In this document: positions 54,561 through 62,296 of the stretch, in pieces
How the letters are laid out: each line of letters starts with the position of its first letter
How positions within the stretch are numbered: position 1 is the stretch's first letter
Assembly: GCA_965203475.1 (NCBI GenBank)
Contig: OZ241890.1
Location: forward strand, 1,550,001-1,614,000
Direction: 5' to 3'
Length of the DNA stretch: 64,000 bases
From: JABDMD01 sp965203475
GTDB taxonomy: Bacteria > Pseudomonadota > Gammaproteobacteria > UBA4575
Made by a program: the position numbers and the translations under genes
Notes under the pieces: model-generated
What the model was told of the DNA's origin: nothing
Database searches by the model: none
The model's input: the letters and a program-made list of their open reading frames with translations, nothing else

Positions 54561-55706
54561 ATGCCGAGCTCTCCTAAACTGCTTGAAATGATTGGGCAGT
54601 TAGTCGCAATACCATCCGTAAGTAGCATTCAACCTGAATTAGATATAAGCAATCAAGCGGTTATTGATCGTCTAGCAAATTGGTTAAATGATTTAGGTTT
54701 TAATGTAAAAAAAATTCCAACGTCTGAAGGTAAATCGAATTTAATTGCCTGGTTGGGCGAGGGTGAAGATGGAATTGTACTATCGGGCCATACCGATACG
54801 GTGAATTTTGACGAAACAGGCTGGAATACCGATCCATTTACAGCCACAGAAAAAAATAATCGCTTATACGGCTTAGGCACAGCTGATATGAAATCGTTTT
54901 TAGCCATCGCCATTGAAGCCGCCAAATTATTTACCCGCAAAAATTTAAAACAACGCATCACGATTGTGGCCACCGCAGACGAAGAATCCACTATGCAAGG
55001 TGCGCGTACCCTGGCGCAAGTTGAAAAAAAATTAGGTCGGTATTGCATTATTGGTGAACCCACCGGTTTAACACCAGTAACTCAACACAAAGGTGTGTTT
55101 ATGGAAGCCATACTTATCAAGGGTCAAGCTGGACATTCCAGTGATCCCGCATTGGGTAATAATGCATTGGAAGGCATGCGGCTTGTATTAAATGAGCTGG
55201 AACAATTTAAGCAAGAGCTCGCTACCCATTATATCAACCATGATTTTATAGTTCCGATTCCAACATTAAACTTTGGTCATATTCATGGCGGTGACAACCC
55301 CAACCGCATTTGCGCCGAGTGTGAGTTACATATTGATGTACGACCTCTACCCGGCCAAAAAATTGATACCCTACGAGATGAAATTCATTCAAGAGTACAG
55401 CACGTGATACAACCGTTAGGATTAGGAGCGACATTTAATTCAATCTTCGAAGGGATTCCTGCGTTTAAGACAGATCATGACTCAGAAATTGTAAAACTCA
55501 CACAAGCTTTAACAAACAAACCCCCCGTTACCGTCGCCTTTGCTACAGAAGGGCCTTACTACAATGCCATAGGCATGGAAACTGTAGTGTTAGGGCCCGG
55601 TTCGATTGACCAGGCTCATCAGCAAAATGAGTATTTAGAGCTTAATACTTTGCAGCCCACGGTAGACTTGCTGCAAAACGTAATTCAAGAAGTTTGCGTA
55701 AAATAA
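54561..55706 (+). CDS. argE: Acetylornithine deacetylase
   Basis: M20 metallopeptidase-family enzyme releasing ornithine from N-acetylornithine; 381 residues. The di-zinc ligands are in LSGHTDTVNFDETGWNTDPF (His, Asp), GTADMKSF, ATADEESTMQGAR (Glu) and IGEPTG; a lid domain with HSSDPALGNNALEGM follows. It sits at the end of the serine-cycle run but pairs by pathway with argA, 4.8 kb away, from which it is separated by accessory DNA. Confidence 0.95.
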   Translation: MPSSPKLLEMIGQLVAIPSVSSIQPELDISNQAVIDRLANWLNDLGFNVKKIPTSEGKSNLIAWLGEGEDGIVLSGHTDTVNFDETGWNTDPFTATEKNNRLYGLGTADMKSFLAIAIEAAKLFTRKNLKQRITIVATADEESTMQGARTLAQVEKKLGRYCIIGEPTGLTPVTQHKGVFMEAILIKGQAGHSSDPALGNNALEGMRLVLNELEQFKQELATHYINHDFIVPIPTLNFGHIHGGDNPNRICAECELHIDVRPLPGQKIDTLRDEIHSRVQHVIQPLGLGATFNSIFEGIPAFKTDHDSEIVKLTQALTNKPPVTVAFATEGPYYNAIGMETVVLGPGSIDQAHQQNEYLELNTLQPTVDLLQNVIQEVCVK

Positions 55707-55719
55707 TTTTAATTATGGT

Positions 55720-55954
55720 GTGAGTACAAGGAAGTACGAATAAGAGTTTCATCAAGGACGACCTACACGAAAGTAGGAAGTACAGAAAATGCAGGAGCAA
55801 TTTTCTGCCGATGCAGCCGATTAAAGTTAGGCAATTCTAACGTCCACTTACGTGCCTGAGCGCAGGGAAGCGCGAATATGAGTCGAATCTTGGATGATTC
55901 AAGCAGATTAAATATTAAATCTTTAACGTCCGCTTTCGGCCAATAGCGGTCATT
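55720..55954 (+). repeat. GGA-hairpin repeat, copy D, two units in tandem
   Basis: First unit: GTAC-AAGGAA-GTAC (55724-55737), CCTAC-ACGAAA-GTAGG (55762-55777, no GGA), and a 10-bp stem with an AGGA loop (55783-55807). It ends in a half palindrome (55839-55852). Second unit: GCGC-AGGGAA-GCGC (55860-55873) and GAATC-TTGGAT-GATTC (55885-55900), ending in the 30-nt palindrome at 55925-55954. It begins 13 bases after the argE stop on the same strand. The gap 55707-56085 holds nothing else I can recognise. Confidence 0.82.
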
Positions 55955-56085
55955 TTGAAGAATGCTTATGTTACTAAATAAGTATTTAAATTATTTATAA
56001 CTTACATTTCTGATAACCATCCTTGAGCCATTTTTCAACGACTATTAGGTCACTTTCCCAATCATTTTTATATGAAAGTGCGACT

Positions 56086-56991
56086 TCAGTTTTTTGATTT
56101 AGCCCAACGGTACATAGCTCTTACATTACCTTCAAACCAAATATCGTATTGATAAAAATGCTTGTACTGAGACAGCTTTATTAATTCTACCGCTTCGTCT
56201 TCGCTGAGTCCGTTCTTAACTGCTTTAGTGGCTTCTGCAAGAAGAGTTTCGTGGTATTCAACTTGTCTTTTAATTGAATCCATATCACCGGGAGGCCCGT
56301 GACAAAAAGTAATTTTGTCGACATCCAGCTCAAGTGTACGACGCTGCATCTCCATTAAGTCATCAAGATTGATTCCAGGAAATGTGGTCCAACCGACAAC
56401 ATCATTATTCGCATAGTCGCATACATACGCCATACGGAGTTCGGGAATTATTCCCACCAATATTGAAGAAGTATGCGCATCACCCATGTAGTGTAGCTCA
56501 AGCGTCCTGTCTCCGAACTTATAGACGCCACCTTCATTGGATACGGTTTCGGTGGGAAGATCGATGAAGGGAGTTTTATAATATTTGAAATAACGCAAAA
56601 CACGTTCATGTGCGATGATTGGAATATCTTTACCGAATACATGACGTAGAACTCTTGCCCCTGCGATATGATCTGTATGTAAATGTGAGTAAATTATTGC
56701 GAGCAATGGTTTGCCTGGAGCTTCCTCCTTAATAACCTGAGCATAAATCTTAGCTGCCGTATCTGATAGTGGGTCAAAGGCAACTACTCCGTTTGATGTG
56801 ACAATAAAATTGGTGAAGTAGGATTCTTCTTCATTCTTGAATTCAATGGTATAAGTACCATTGCCTGTATCTATCGTACGAACGTATTCAAAAGGATTGT
56901 AGGTGACCCCTCGATCATTAAACGGTAGTGTATTTTCTGCTAATAGTGTGCTTGTACACATCAACAGAATAAACAAATAAATATTTTTCAT
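56086..56991 (-). CDS. Exported MBL-fold metallo-hydrolase
   Basis: A 301-residue metallo-beta-lactamase-fold protein with a signal peptide (NIYLFILLMCTSTLLAENT). The metal motif is YSHLHTDHIAGARVL (HxHxDH), and further ligands may be in LHYMGDAHTSSILVG and ITFCHGPPGDMD. The class is broad (lactonases, thioesterases, SoxH-like proteins), so the substrate cannot be named. It lies in the accessory patch between argE and argA, with palindromic repeats on both sides. Confidence 0.85.
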   Translation of the reverse strand: MKNIYLFILLMCTSTLLAENTLPFNDRGVTYNPFEYVRTIDTGNGTYTIEFKNEEESYFTNFIVTSNGVVAFDPLSDTAAKIYAQVIKEEAPGKPLLAIIYSHLHTDHIAGARVLRHVFGKDIPIIAHERVLRYFKYYKTPFIDLPTETVSNEGGVYKFGDRTLELHYMGDAHTSSILVGIIPELRMAYVCDYANNDVVGWTTFPGINLDDLMEMQRRTLELDVDKITFCHGPPGDMDSIKRQVEYHETLLAEATKAVKNGLSEDEAVELIKLSQYKHFYQYDIWFEGNVRAMYRWAKSKN

Positions 56992-57045
56992 TCCTTATAG
57001 ATCGGTGATACAGACATATCATTATAAGATTAATTGATTTGAATG

Positions 57046-57075
57046 AATGTCCGCTTTTGGTCGTTAGCGGTCATT
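57046..57075. repeat. 30-nt palindromic repeat, solo copy 1
   Basis: Arms AATGTCCGCT and AGCGGTCATT around TTTGGTCGTT. Same sequence as the ends of the larger repeats B, C and D. Between the MBL gene and the Rieske-like gene. Confidence 0.85.
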
Positions 57076-57104
57076 AAACAGTTTATTTTAAAATTTTCCA
57101 ACCT

Positions 57105-57133
57105 AACGTCTCCTTACGGCCAAAAGCGTCATT
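57105..57133. repeat. Palindromic repeat, solo copy 2 (degenerate)
   Basis: AACGTCTCCTTACGGCC followed by AAAAGCGTCATT, 29 nt. It overlaps the last codons of the Rieske-like gene (stop at 57129-57131), so it may have supplied that stop. Confidence 0.65.
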
Positions 57134-57650
57134 CAACCACCCACCCACGACCTGTTTGCTTAAAAATATTATTTGAAATTACATATTTTGGAATTGGCAA
57201 ATCCTGAACACTACTACCTAAATTTTCACCTGAATAATTCCATTTAAATTCATTCTTCCACCATTCTACCAAGCTTTCATCAAAGCATTTTATTTGACCA
57301 TTCTTTTTTAGTTTTCCATCAATTATTTCTGGTCCAAAATTTTGACATGGAACAAATGGTGTCAACCAACGTATGTCAGGCAACATATAATGTTTTTCTT
57401 TCTCATCAAAAGGAATCATGAAAGCCTTGAACGAATTAGCCCAGTCTTTAAGGATTAATATTTTAAAACCGTAAGGGTCATCAACTTCAATATAATCACC
57501 TGTATCTAGCCCCGAAATATCTACTTCAAATAGCGAAGATTTTGCAGCCTCAGATGGTTCAAGAGAGAAAATAAAAGGAGTGATGAAAAAAATTATCCCA
57601 ATTACAGCAATAACTGATGTTGAATAAACAAGAATTTTACGCCCTGTCAT
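57129..57650 (-). CDS. Rieske-like membrane-anchored protein lacking cluster ligands
   Basis: A 173-residue protein with one N-terminal membrane helix (about 7-28: VYSTSVIAVIGIIFFITPFIF). The segment SEAAKSSLFEVDISGLDTGD resembles the hinge and first strand of the Rieske subunit of cytochrome bc1. The end VQDLPIPKYVISNNIFKQ resembles the Rieske LPVPPY strand and tail. The cluster motifs are broken: only PCQNFG and KCFDES remain, without the His ligands. So it is probably a non-redox derivative. Family assignment by eye only. Confidence 0.55.
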   Translation of the reverse strand: MTGRKILVYSTSVIAVIGIIFFITPFIFSLEPSEAAKSSLFEVDISGLDTGDYIEVDDPYGFKILILKDWANSFKAFMIPFDEKEKHYMLPDIRWLTPFVPCQNFGPEIIDGKLKKNGQIKCFDESLVEWWKNEFKWNYSGENLGSSVQDLPIPKYVISNNIFKQTGRGWVVE

Positions 57651-57663
57651 TTAGATTAATTAG

Positions 57664-57693
57664 AATGTCCACTTTGGGTCGTTAACTGTCATT
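57664..57693. repeat. 30-nt palindromic repeat, solo copy 3
   Basis: AATGTCCACTTTGGGTC followed by GTTAACTGTCATT. Between the Rieske-like gene and the multi-pass membrane protein gene. Stem less perfect than other copies. Confidence 0.8.
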
Positions 57694-57705
57694 TAGAAGA
57701 TATAA

Positions 57706-58737
57706 TTATATCCGCCTTTCTTCTAGAAGTTCTTGGATAGCCTCTGGTAGATAACTTCTGAGTTTATCTGTAATTTTTTTTTCATTTTTTTGCCACAGCA
57801 CACCAAGATAAATTACTGTTATTCCTATAATGGTCAGTGCAATAGGGAAAAGCCAGCTGTCTTTAAATACTTCATTTGCTAAATGGCCAAGATAAAGCGC
57901 ACACCCTAATGCACCAAATACCACAAACACTTTTCTGACTAAGATTACTCCAAATCCTATTAAAATCAGGTTGGTACAGAAATAAAAAAACTTTGCGAGC
58001 TCACTATCAGAATCTTGAGAAGTTAGCCCTCCCCAAAAAGCCATTACTCCAAACAAATAAAGCCAAAACGCATAATCCAAGGACTTTCTGGATCGAATAT
58101 CTACAAGGAATGCAAACAATGTCATTGCAAGTCCAAATCCCATTGTAATTTTCGCCCGTTCTTCGAAATTTACTATGTCTCCAGTAATTATCTCTGCAAT
58201 ATCCATAGACATATACCAGAGAGTTGCAGCAATAGGCATGAGTAAAAATGGATAACGGTACTTCCAAACAATCATTGCACCTACAGCAAGTGTGCCAACC
58301 TCCATGTAAATCCATAAAAGCTTAATAAAACGATGATACTCACGATATGGCGTATTTTCAGGCCACCAACCCATCCCTTGCTGAAATCCATATATCGCTA
58401 GTGGTGTCAGAGCAACTATAAATGCGGCACAAATTCCTGCGGGAATATGTAACTGCTTATCGCGAAAATAGTTTGTGAACTTAAATCCGACTCCTGCGTA
58501 TAAAAGGGAAATGAAAAATATTCCCCATCCTCCAAACTCTTCCCATCCTAGGTTCATGAAAAGAGTCAATGCACCTATTGCTATTAATCCACCTAAATAA
58601 TAGAGAACATGTGTGAAATCAAATTTTGGAGTTTTATTATCAATTGAATCGAGAAATTCAAACAAAGGCCCAACTTGTTTATTTTCTAACAGCCCTTTAT
58701 CTGCCGCAATCATTAAATCAGCTTTTTTTATGCGCAT
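57706..58737 (-). CDS. Multi-pass membrane protein (DUF2157-like)
   Basis: A 343-residue inner-membrane protein. A soluble N-terminus of about 40 residues (MRIKKADLMIAADKGLL) resembles the helical start of DUF2157-type proteins. About nine hydrophobic segments follow, with Trp-rich loops (GWWPENTPYREYHR). A basic/acidic cytoplasmic tail ends it (EAIQELLEERR). No function known. Flanked by solo palindromic repeats on both sides. Confidence 0.7.
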   Translation of the reverse strand: MRIKKADLMIAADKGLLENKQVGPLFEFLDSIDNKTPKFDFTHVLYYLGGLIAIGALTLFMNLGWEEFGGWGIFFISLLYAGVGFKFTNYFRDKQLHIPAGICAAFIVALTPLAIYGFQQGMGWWPENTPYREYHRFIKLLWIYMEVGTLAVGAMIVWKYRYPFLLMPIAATLWYMSMDIAEIITGDIVNFEERAKITMGFGLAMTLFAFLVDIRSRKSLDYAFWLYLFGVMAFWGGLTSQDSDSELAKFFYFCTNLILIGFGVILVRKVFVVFGALGCALYLGHLANEVFKDSWLFPIALTIIGITVIYLGVLWQKNEKKITDKLRSYLPEAIQELLEERRI

Positions 58738-58843
58738 TTGTCACCCCTGTTTGATTTTGTTGGGAGAATAGTAAGGCTTAAGAATTTATACAGCCAAGTT
58801 TGTGATATATGGACTTATTTCTGCGTTAAAGATCATATAGTTG

Positions 58844-58873
58844 AATGTCTGCTTTGGGTCGTTAGCGGACATT
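58844..58873. repeat. 30-nt palindromic repeat, solo copy 4
   Basis: AATGTCTGCTTTGGGTC followed by GTTAGCGGACATT. It separates the DUF2157-like gene from the decayed DUF3604 gene. Confidence 0.85.
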
Positions 58874-58886
58874 CTAGAAGAAAAAT

Positions 58887-59157
58887 TTTACTTTATGGTG
58901 TGTGCCAAATGGGCGAGGTGTAAGCACGTCCCTGCTCAATCGATTCTGCATCTTTGCGATCATCCACTACAGCCACGTCATACATTCGCTCATGTAGTTT
59001 GCCTTTCATATTCATTCAATCTTTAATAATTTGCACCTGATCTAAATACGCACTTTTTCGGATCACTTAATGCGGAAACCATAAAGCTCGGCGCTTCTAT
59101 ATTCTTACCCGGTGTTTTTAAATCACCGTCCATAGGTACACCTTTAGTGAATGAATA
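58887..59157 (-). pseudogene. Remnant of a DUF3604 gene (C-terminal part)
   Basis: Read on the minus strand, the pieces SFTKGVPMDGDLKTP and NIEAPSFMVSALSDP are typical of the C-terminal half of DUF3604 proteins (family pattern GVPMGGDL...KAPTF...ALKDP). After a frameshift the reading continues as LDQVQIIKD, where the expected Trp is a TGA stop, then MNMKGKLHERMYDVAVVDDRK, matching the family's DxxGKxHExVYDVAxSDDR. Downstream the frame soon ends in TSPIWHTP and a stop. The front two thirds of the gene are missing. Confidence 0.8.
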
Positions 59158-59158
59158 C

Positions 59159-59548
59159 TTACTGTTGTTTTTTTCGCCGAAAACGCTCAAATTGCAAATT
59201 GAAGATATTGCCTTGTGGCACGGCATCGTCATCTACTATTAAATCGCTTGACCGGTAGTTATTGTTACGCGTGGCAAGCTCCTTAGAAACAATTTCATCG
59301 CGACACGCGACAGGCTTTGTGGCTTGTCCTCGGTTATCTTCTTCGGTGCAAGGCCTTACACCTGGTAAAAATTTTGACTCATAAATGGTAACTGTTTCAG
59401 TTTCAAAAGACTGTTGTTGCTCAGCATTTATAGATTCAGGCGGAGGTGTATCTAAAACGATTTCAGGAGACACATCAGTTTCTTCAGCCATTAATAAACT
59501 TGGCCATACAAAAACCAACAGAAAAATAATATGTTTTTTTATACTCAA
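59159..59548 (-). CDS. Secreted hypothetical protein, 129 aa
   Basis: A signal peptide (KKHIIFLLVFVWPSLLMAEE) is followed by an acidic, Pro/Glu/Gln-rich region and then a part with two Cys (GVRPCTEEDNRG and PVACRDEIVSKEL), which could form a disulfide. The C-terminus is basic (FERFRRKKQQ). Its stop abuts the DUF3604 remnant. No family recognised; it may itself be an accessory gene. Confidence 0.55.
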   Translation of the reverse strand: MSIKKHIIFLLVFVWPSLLMAEETDVSPEIVLDTPPPESINAEQQQSFETETVTIYESKFLPGVRPCTEEDNRGQATKPVACRDEIVSKELATRNNNYRSSDLIVDDDAVPQGNIFNLQFERFRRKKQQ

Positions 59549-59598
59549 AACTTTTCTCTTTCCTTACTATATACCTATTTTAATAAAGTGTATTGTTT

Positions 59599-60294
59599 TT
59601 ATAGTTCTACCCGTTCTCGTTTAGCAATTTCTGCATCAATTTGTGCAATTGCCTGTTTCAACTCATCGACGGAGTAGATGTTTTGAATAAGATACTTATT
59701 ATGTTCAACTTTTTTATAAGAATCATCCAGTTCTTCTAAATACTTGCCCATGGTGGTATCAGGGTCTTTCATGTCCGCCACCATTTTTTTGTGAAAGTCT
59801 GGGTTTTCCTTAAATTTAAACATCATCGACATATAGACTGCCGAAAAACGAAAATCATAAGACTTATAATCGTCTAAAGAATGCACGTAGGTGCGCGCTT
59901 CTCGCATTTCCACGTTAAAGGTTTCGCTGTAGCCTAATAAATCTTCGCGAAACTCGCCTTTAATTTCATATTCATCAATCAGTATCGGTATAACATTCGC
60001 GATGTTTAAGCGTTTATCGTCGTGCTCCAATATTGTTTCTAGCAGCTTTTGTTTGGCTAGTTTTGGATCGTCACTGGCCTCCGTTATTATTCGTAAATCA
60101 TGCTCGCGGATGGATTTTTCGTGTTGTAGTTGCTCCAAGTTTAATTCATCCATATTTTCTGGAGCTTTATACACCACGTTCACGCGATCCAAGATGGGGG
60201 ATTTTTTGACTTCCCCTCCTGCAAAGCTCTGAATACTGCATAAAAGCAGTGAGATCGAAACAATGACGCTGATTACTTGTGGATTCCTTACCAT
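59599..60294 (-). CDS. Secreted helical hypothetical protein, 231 aa
   Basis: A signal peptide (VISVIVSISLLLCSIQSFAGG) is followed by a highly charged, mostly helical protein with coiled-coil potential (about 55-95: LNLEQLQHEKSIREHDLRI; C-terminal VDELKQAIAQIDAEIAKRERVEL). Probably periplasmic. No domain recognised. It is divergent from argA and on the same strand as the gene at 59159. Confidence 0.6.
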   Translation of the reverse strand: MVRNPQVISVIVSISLLLCSIQSFAGGEVKKSPILDRVNVVYKAPENMDELNLEQLQHEKSIREHDLRIITEASDDPKLAKQKLLETILEHDDKRLNIANVIPILIDEYEIKGEFREDLLGYSETFNVEMREARTYVHSLDDYKSYDFRFSAVYMSMMFKFKENPDFHKKMVADMKDPDTTMGKYLEELDDSYKKVEHNKYLIQNIYSVDELKQAIAQIDAEIAKRERVEL

Positions 60295-60486
60295 TACTTA
60301 TTCCCTATGTATACATTTCGACCTTATCTAAAGACATACTATTAAATATGAGAGTGCATAGCTTATTATAAGGTTCCATAGAAACCGAAGATAGCAAAAG
60401 ATTTAGAACAATAATAATCAGGATTTCATAGGCTTAGCTTATGTTTATCTATCTTGCATTGGCAATTACATAATAGAGTTATACCC

Positions 60487-61800
60487 GTGTCTACGATTGA
60501 ACCCTTTCAATTGGAAAGCTTGCGACAAGCTGCACCTTATATCTATGCGCATCAAGGTAAAACTTTTGTGCTGTATATCGGCGATGAAATACTTGCCAAA
60601 CATAACTTACCTTCACTAATCCATGACTTAGCATTGATCCATACACTAGGCGTAAAACTTGTTTTAGTTTTGGGCTTACGTTGTTTTATAGACAAAAAAC
60701 TAGGAAAAACCGCAAGCAAATTCCAAAATGATTGGCGTATTACGTCTGCAAAGAATATTGACCAAATAAAAGAAGTTGTCGGTAGTGTTATCGCAAATGT
60801 AGAAGCACTTTTTTCGGTAGGTTTAATCAACACTCCCATGTCTGGAATGAAACTCAATGTTGTCAGCGGAAATTTTGTGCGTGCAAAACCCGTAGGTATA
60901 CGTAATGGAACCGATTACAAGTTTACTGGTGAGGTAAGAAGTATTGCAGCAGATGAAATTCAACATCAGCTAGACAACGATAATATCGTTTTGCTTACAT
61001 CACTTGGTTATTCTAAAACCGGTGATGTTTTTAATTTATCCAGTGCGGAAGTTGCATTGTATACAGCTTGTGCATTACAAAGTGAGAAACTTATTTTCTT
61101 ATTGCATAAGTTCAAACTGAATAACAGAAAAAAGCAATCCGATAACCATTACAACCTAAGCGAAGCCAAAGAAGTAATTAAAAAACTTCCTAAAAGCAAA
61201 CAACATGAGGCACGTTATTTAAATCTGGCCATTCAAGCCTGTTTGGAAACTGTAAATCGTGTGCACATGGTAGATGCATCCAAGCCAGGCGCCCTATTAG
61301 AAGAGCTGTATTCTTTAGATGGAGTCGCAACCTTAATAACTGCGGAAACCTATGATGAAATTCGCCCTGCTACAATTGATGATATTGGTGGCATACTGGA
61401 ATTAATTCAGCCGCTGATTGCAACAGGATCGGTGGTGGCACGATCTCGCGAACAATTGGAATTGGAAATCAATCGATATTTTGTCATCGAAAGAGATGGG
61501 ATGGTATTAACCTGTGGCGCTCTGCATATTTTTGCAAAAGAAAAGGCCGCTGAAATTGCCTGCCTTGCTGTGCATCCAGACTATCAGTCCAATGGAAGAG
61601 GCCGCAAAATGTTAAACCACTTAGAAAAACAAGCATCTAGGGAAGAATTAAATACATTATTCTTGCTTACTACGCAAACAGCACACTGGTTTCGAGAACA
61701 TGGATTTAAAACGACTAAATTAGAATCACTACCGATGAAAAAACAAGCACTTTATAACTACCAGCGCAACGCAAAAGCTTATAGTAAAATTATTGACTAA
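60487..61800 (+). CDS. argA: Amino-acid N-acetyltransferase (N-acetylglutamate synthase)
   Basis: First step of arginine synthesis, making N-acetylglutamate. About 437 residues from GTG: an N-terminal amino-acid-kinase domain (about 15-285, with LVLVLGLRCFIDKKLG and VLLTSLGYSKTGDVFNLS) that senses arginine, and a C-terminal GNAT domain (about 290-435, with ACLAVHPDYQSNGRGRKML binding acetyl-CoA). A TTG at 60454 would add 11 residues; neither start has a strong ribosome site. This is the classical gammaproteobacterial ArgA, needed because ArgE rather than ArgJ is present. Confidence 0.94.
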   Translation: MSTIEPFQLESLRQAAPYIYAHQGKTFVLYIGDEILAKHNLPSLIHDLALIHTLGVKLVLVLGLRCFIDKKLGKTASKFQNDWRITSAKNIDQIKEVVGSVIANVEALFSVGLINTPMSGMKLNVVSGNFVRAKPVGIRNGTDYKFTGEVRSIAADEIQHQLDNDNIVLLTSLGYSKTGDVFNLSSAEVALYTACALQSEKLIFLLHKFKLNNRKKQSDNHYNLSEAKEVIKKLPKSKQHEARYLNLAIQACLETVNRVHMVDASKPGALLEELYSLDGVATLITAETYDEIRPATIDDIGGILELIQPLIATGSVVARSREQLELEINRYFVIERDGMVLTCGALHIFAKEKAAEIACLAVHPDYQSNGRGRKMLNHLEKQASREELNTLFLLTTQTAHWFREHGFKTTKLESLPMKKQALYNYQRNAKAYSKIID

Positions 61801-61819
61801 ATAGCATGCATACGAAGCA

Positions 61820-61850
61820 AGGTGTCTTCACACAACACCTATTAATAAAA
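61820..61850 (+). terminator. Possible terminator after argA
   Basis: AGGTGT and ACACCT flank a 9-nt loop and are followed by ATTAATAAAA, which is A-rich rather than T-rich, so it is weak as an intrinsic terminator. Confidence 0.35.
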
Positions 61851-61855
61851 AAGTA

Positions 61856-61875
61856 CTAATTCAGCAATGAATTAG
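61856..61875 (+). promoter_or_regulatory. 5'-UTR hairpin before the cold-shock gene
   Basis: CTAATTC, loop AGCAAT, GAATTAG, a 7-bp AU-rich stem 22 bases before the start and just upstream of AAGGAG. Its low stability would make it temperature-sensitive; a role in cold control is conjecture. Confidence 0.35.
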
Positions 61876-61897
61876 TTATAACAAGGAGAGAAAAAAC

Positions 61898-62296
61898 ATG
61901 AAGATCGATTCAACTATTTTAATCAGTCTAGGGATCTTAGTTGGCGTTGTACTTACGCAATTCGTTCAACCTTTTAATACTGCCTTACTTGCTGCCGCCG
62001 CATTAATTGCTGCCGCCATTTTATTTACATTGATTAAATATTTCGTCACTAGAGCACCAAACAAACCTAAACGAAATAGAAAATTAACTTCTGGGAAAAT
62101 TCAAGGTACTGTGAAATGGTTTAATTACAAAAAAGGATTTGGGTTTATCCAGCAACCCAATGGAGATGACGTATTTGTGCATCATCGCTCTATTGTAGGC
62201 AAAGGCCGTAAATCACTGCGCGAAGGCCAAAAAGTGATGATGGACATTGTCGAGGGAAACAAAGGCTTACAAGCCGAAAATGTAAGTCCATTATAA
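61898..62296 (+). CDS. Membrane-anchored cold-shock domain protein
   Basis: A 132-residue fusion. Two hydrophobic segments (about residues 7-24 ILISLGILVGVVLTQFV and 28-50 ALLAAAALIAAAILFTLIKYF) precede a basic linker (NKPKRNRKLTSGK) and a complete cold-shock OB-fold (about 67-132). The RNA-binding motifs are intact: KGFGFI (RNP1) and DVFVHH (RNP2). The CSD should face the cytoplasm and bind RNA or single-stranded DNA at the membrane. Its stop overlaps the next start (TAATG). A strong AAGGAG lies upstream. Confidence 0.88.
   Translation: MKIDSTILISLGILVGVVLTQFVQPFNTALLAAAALIAAAILFTLIKYFVTRAPNKPKRNRKLTSGKIQGTVKWFNYKKGFGFIQQPNGDDVFVHHRSIVGKGRKSLREGQKVMMDIVEGNKGLQAENVSPL

Noticed and set aside
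57046..58873. Integron-like gene cassettes (gene, palindrome, gene, palindrome)
   Set aside because: The palindromes are 30 nt and lack paired R'/R'' core sites (RYYYAAC with GTTRRRY) at attC spacing; there is no integrase, and the same palindrome occurs inside other repeats.
58738..59026. Plus-strand open frames opposite the DUF3604 remnant
   Set aside because: They overlap the palindromic repeat and the pseudogene; the protein similarity is on the minus strand.
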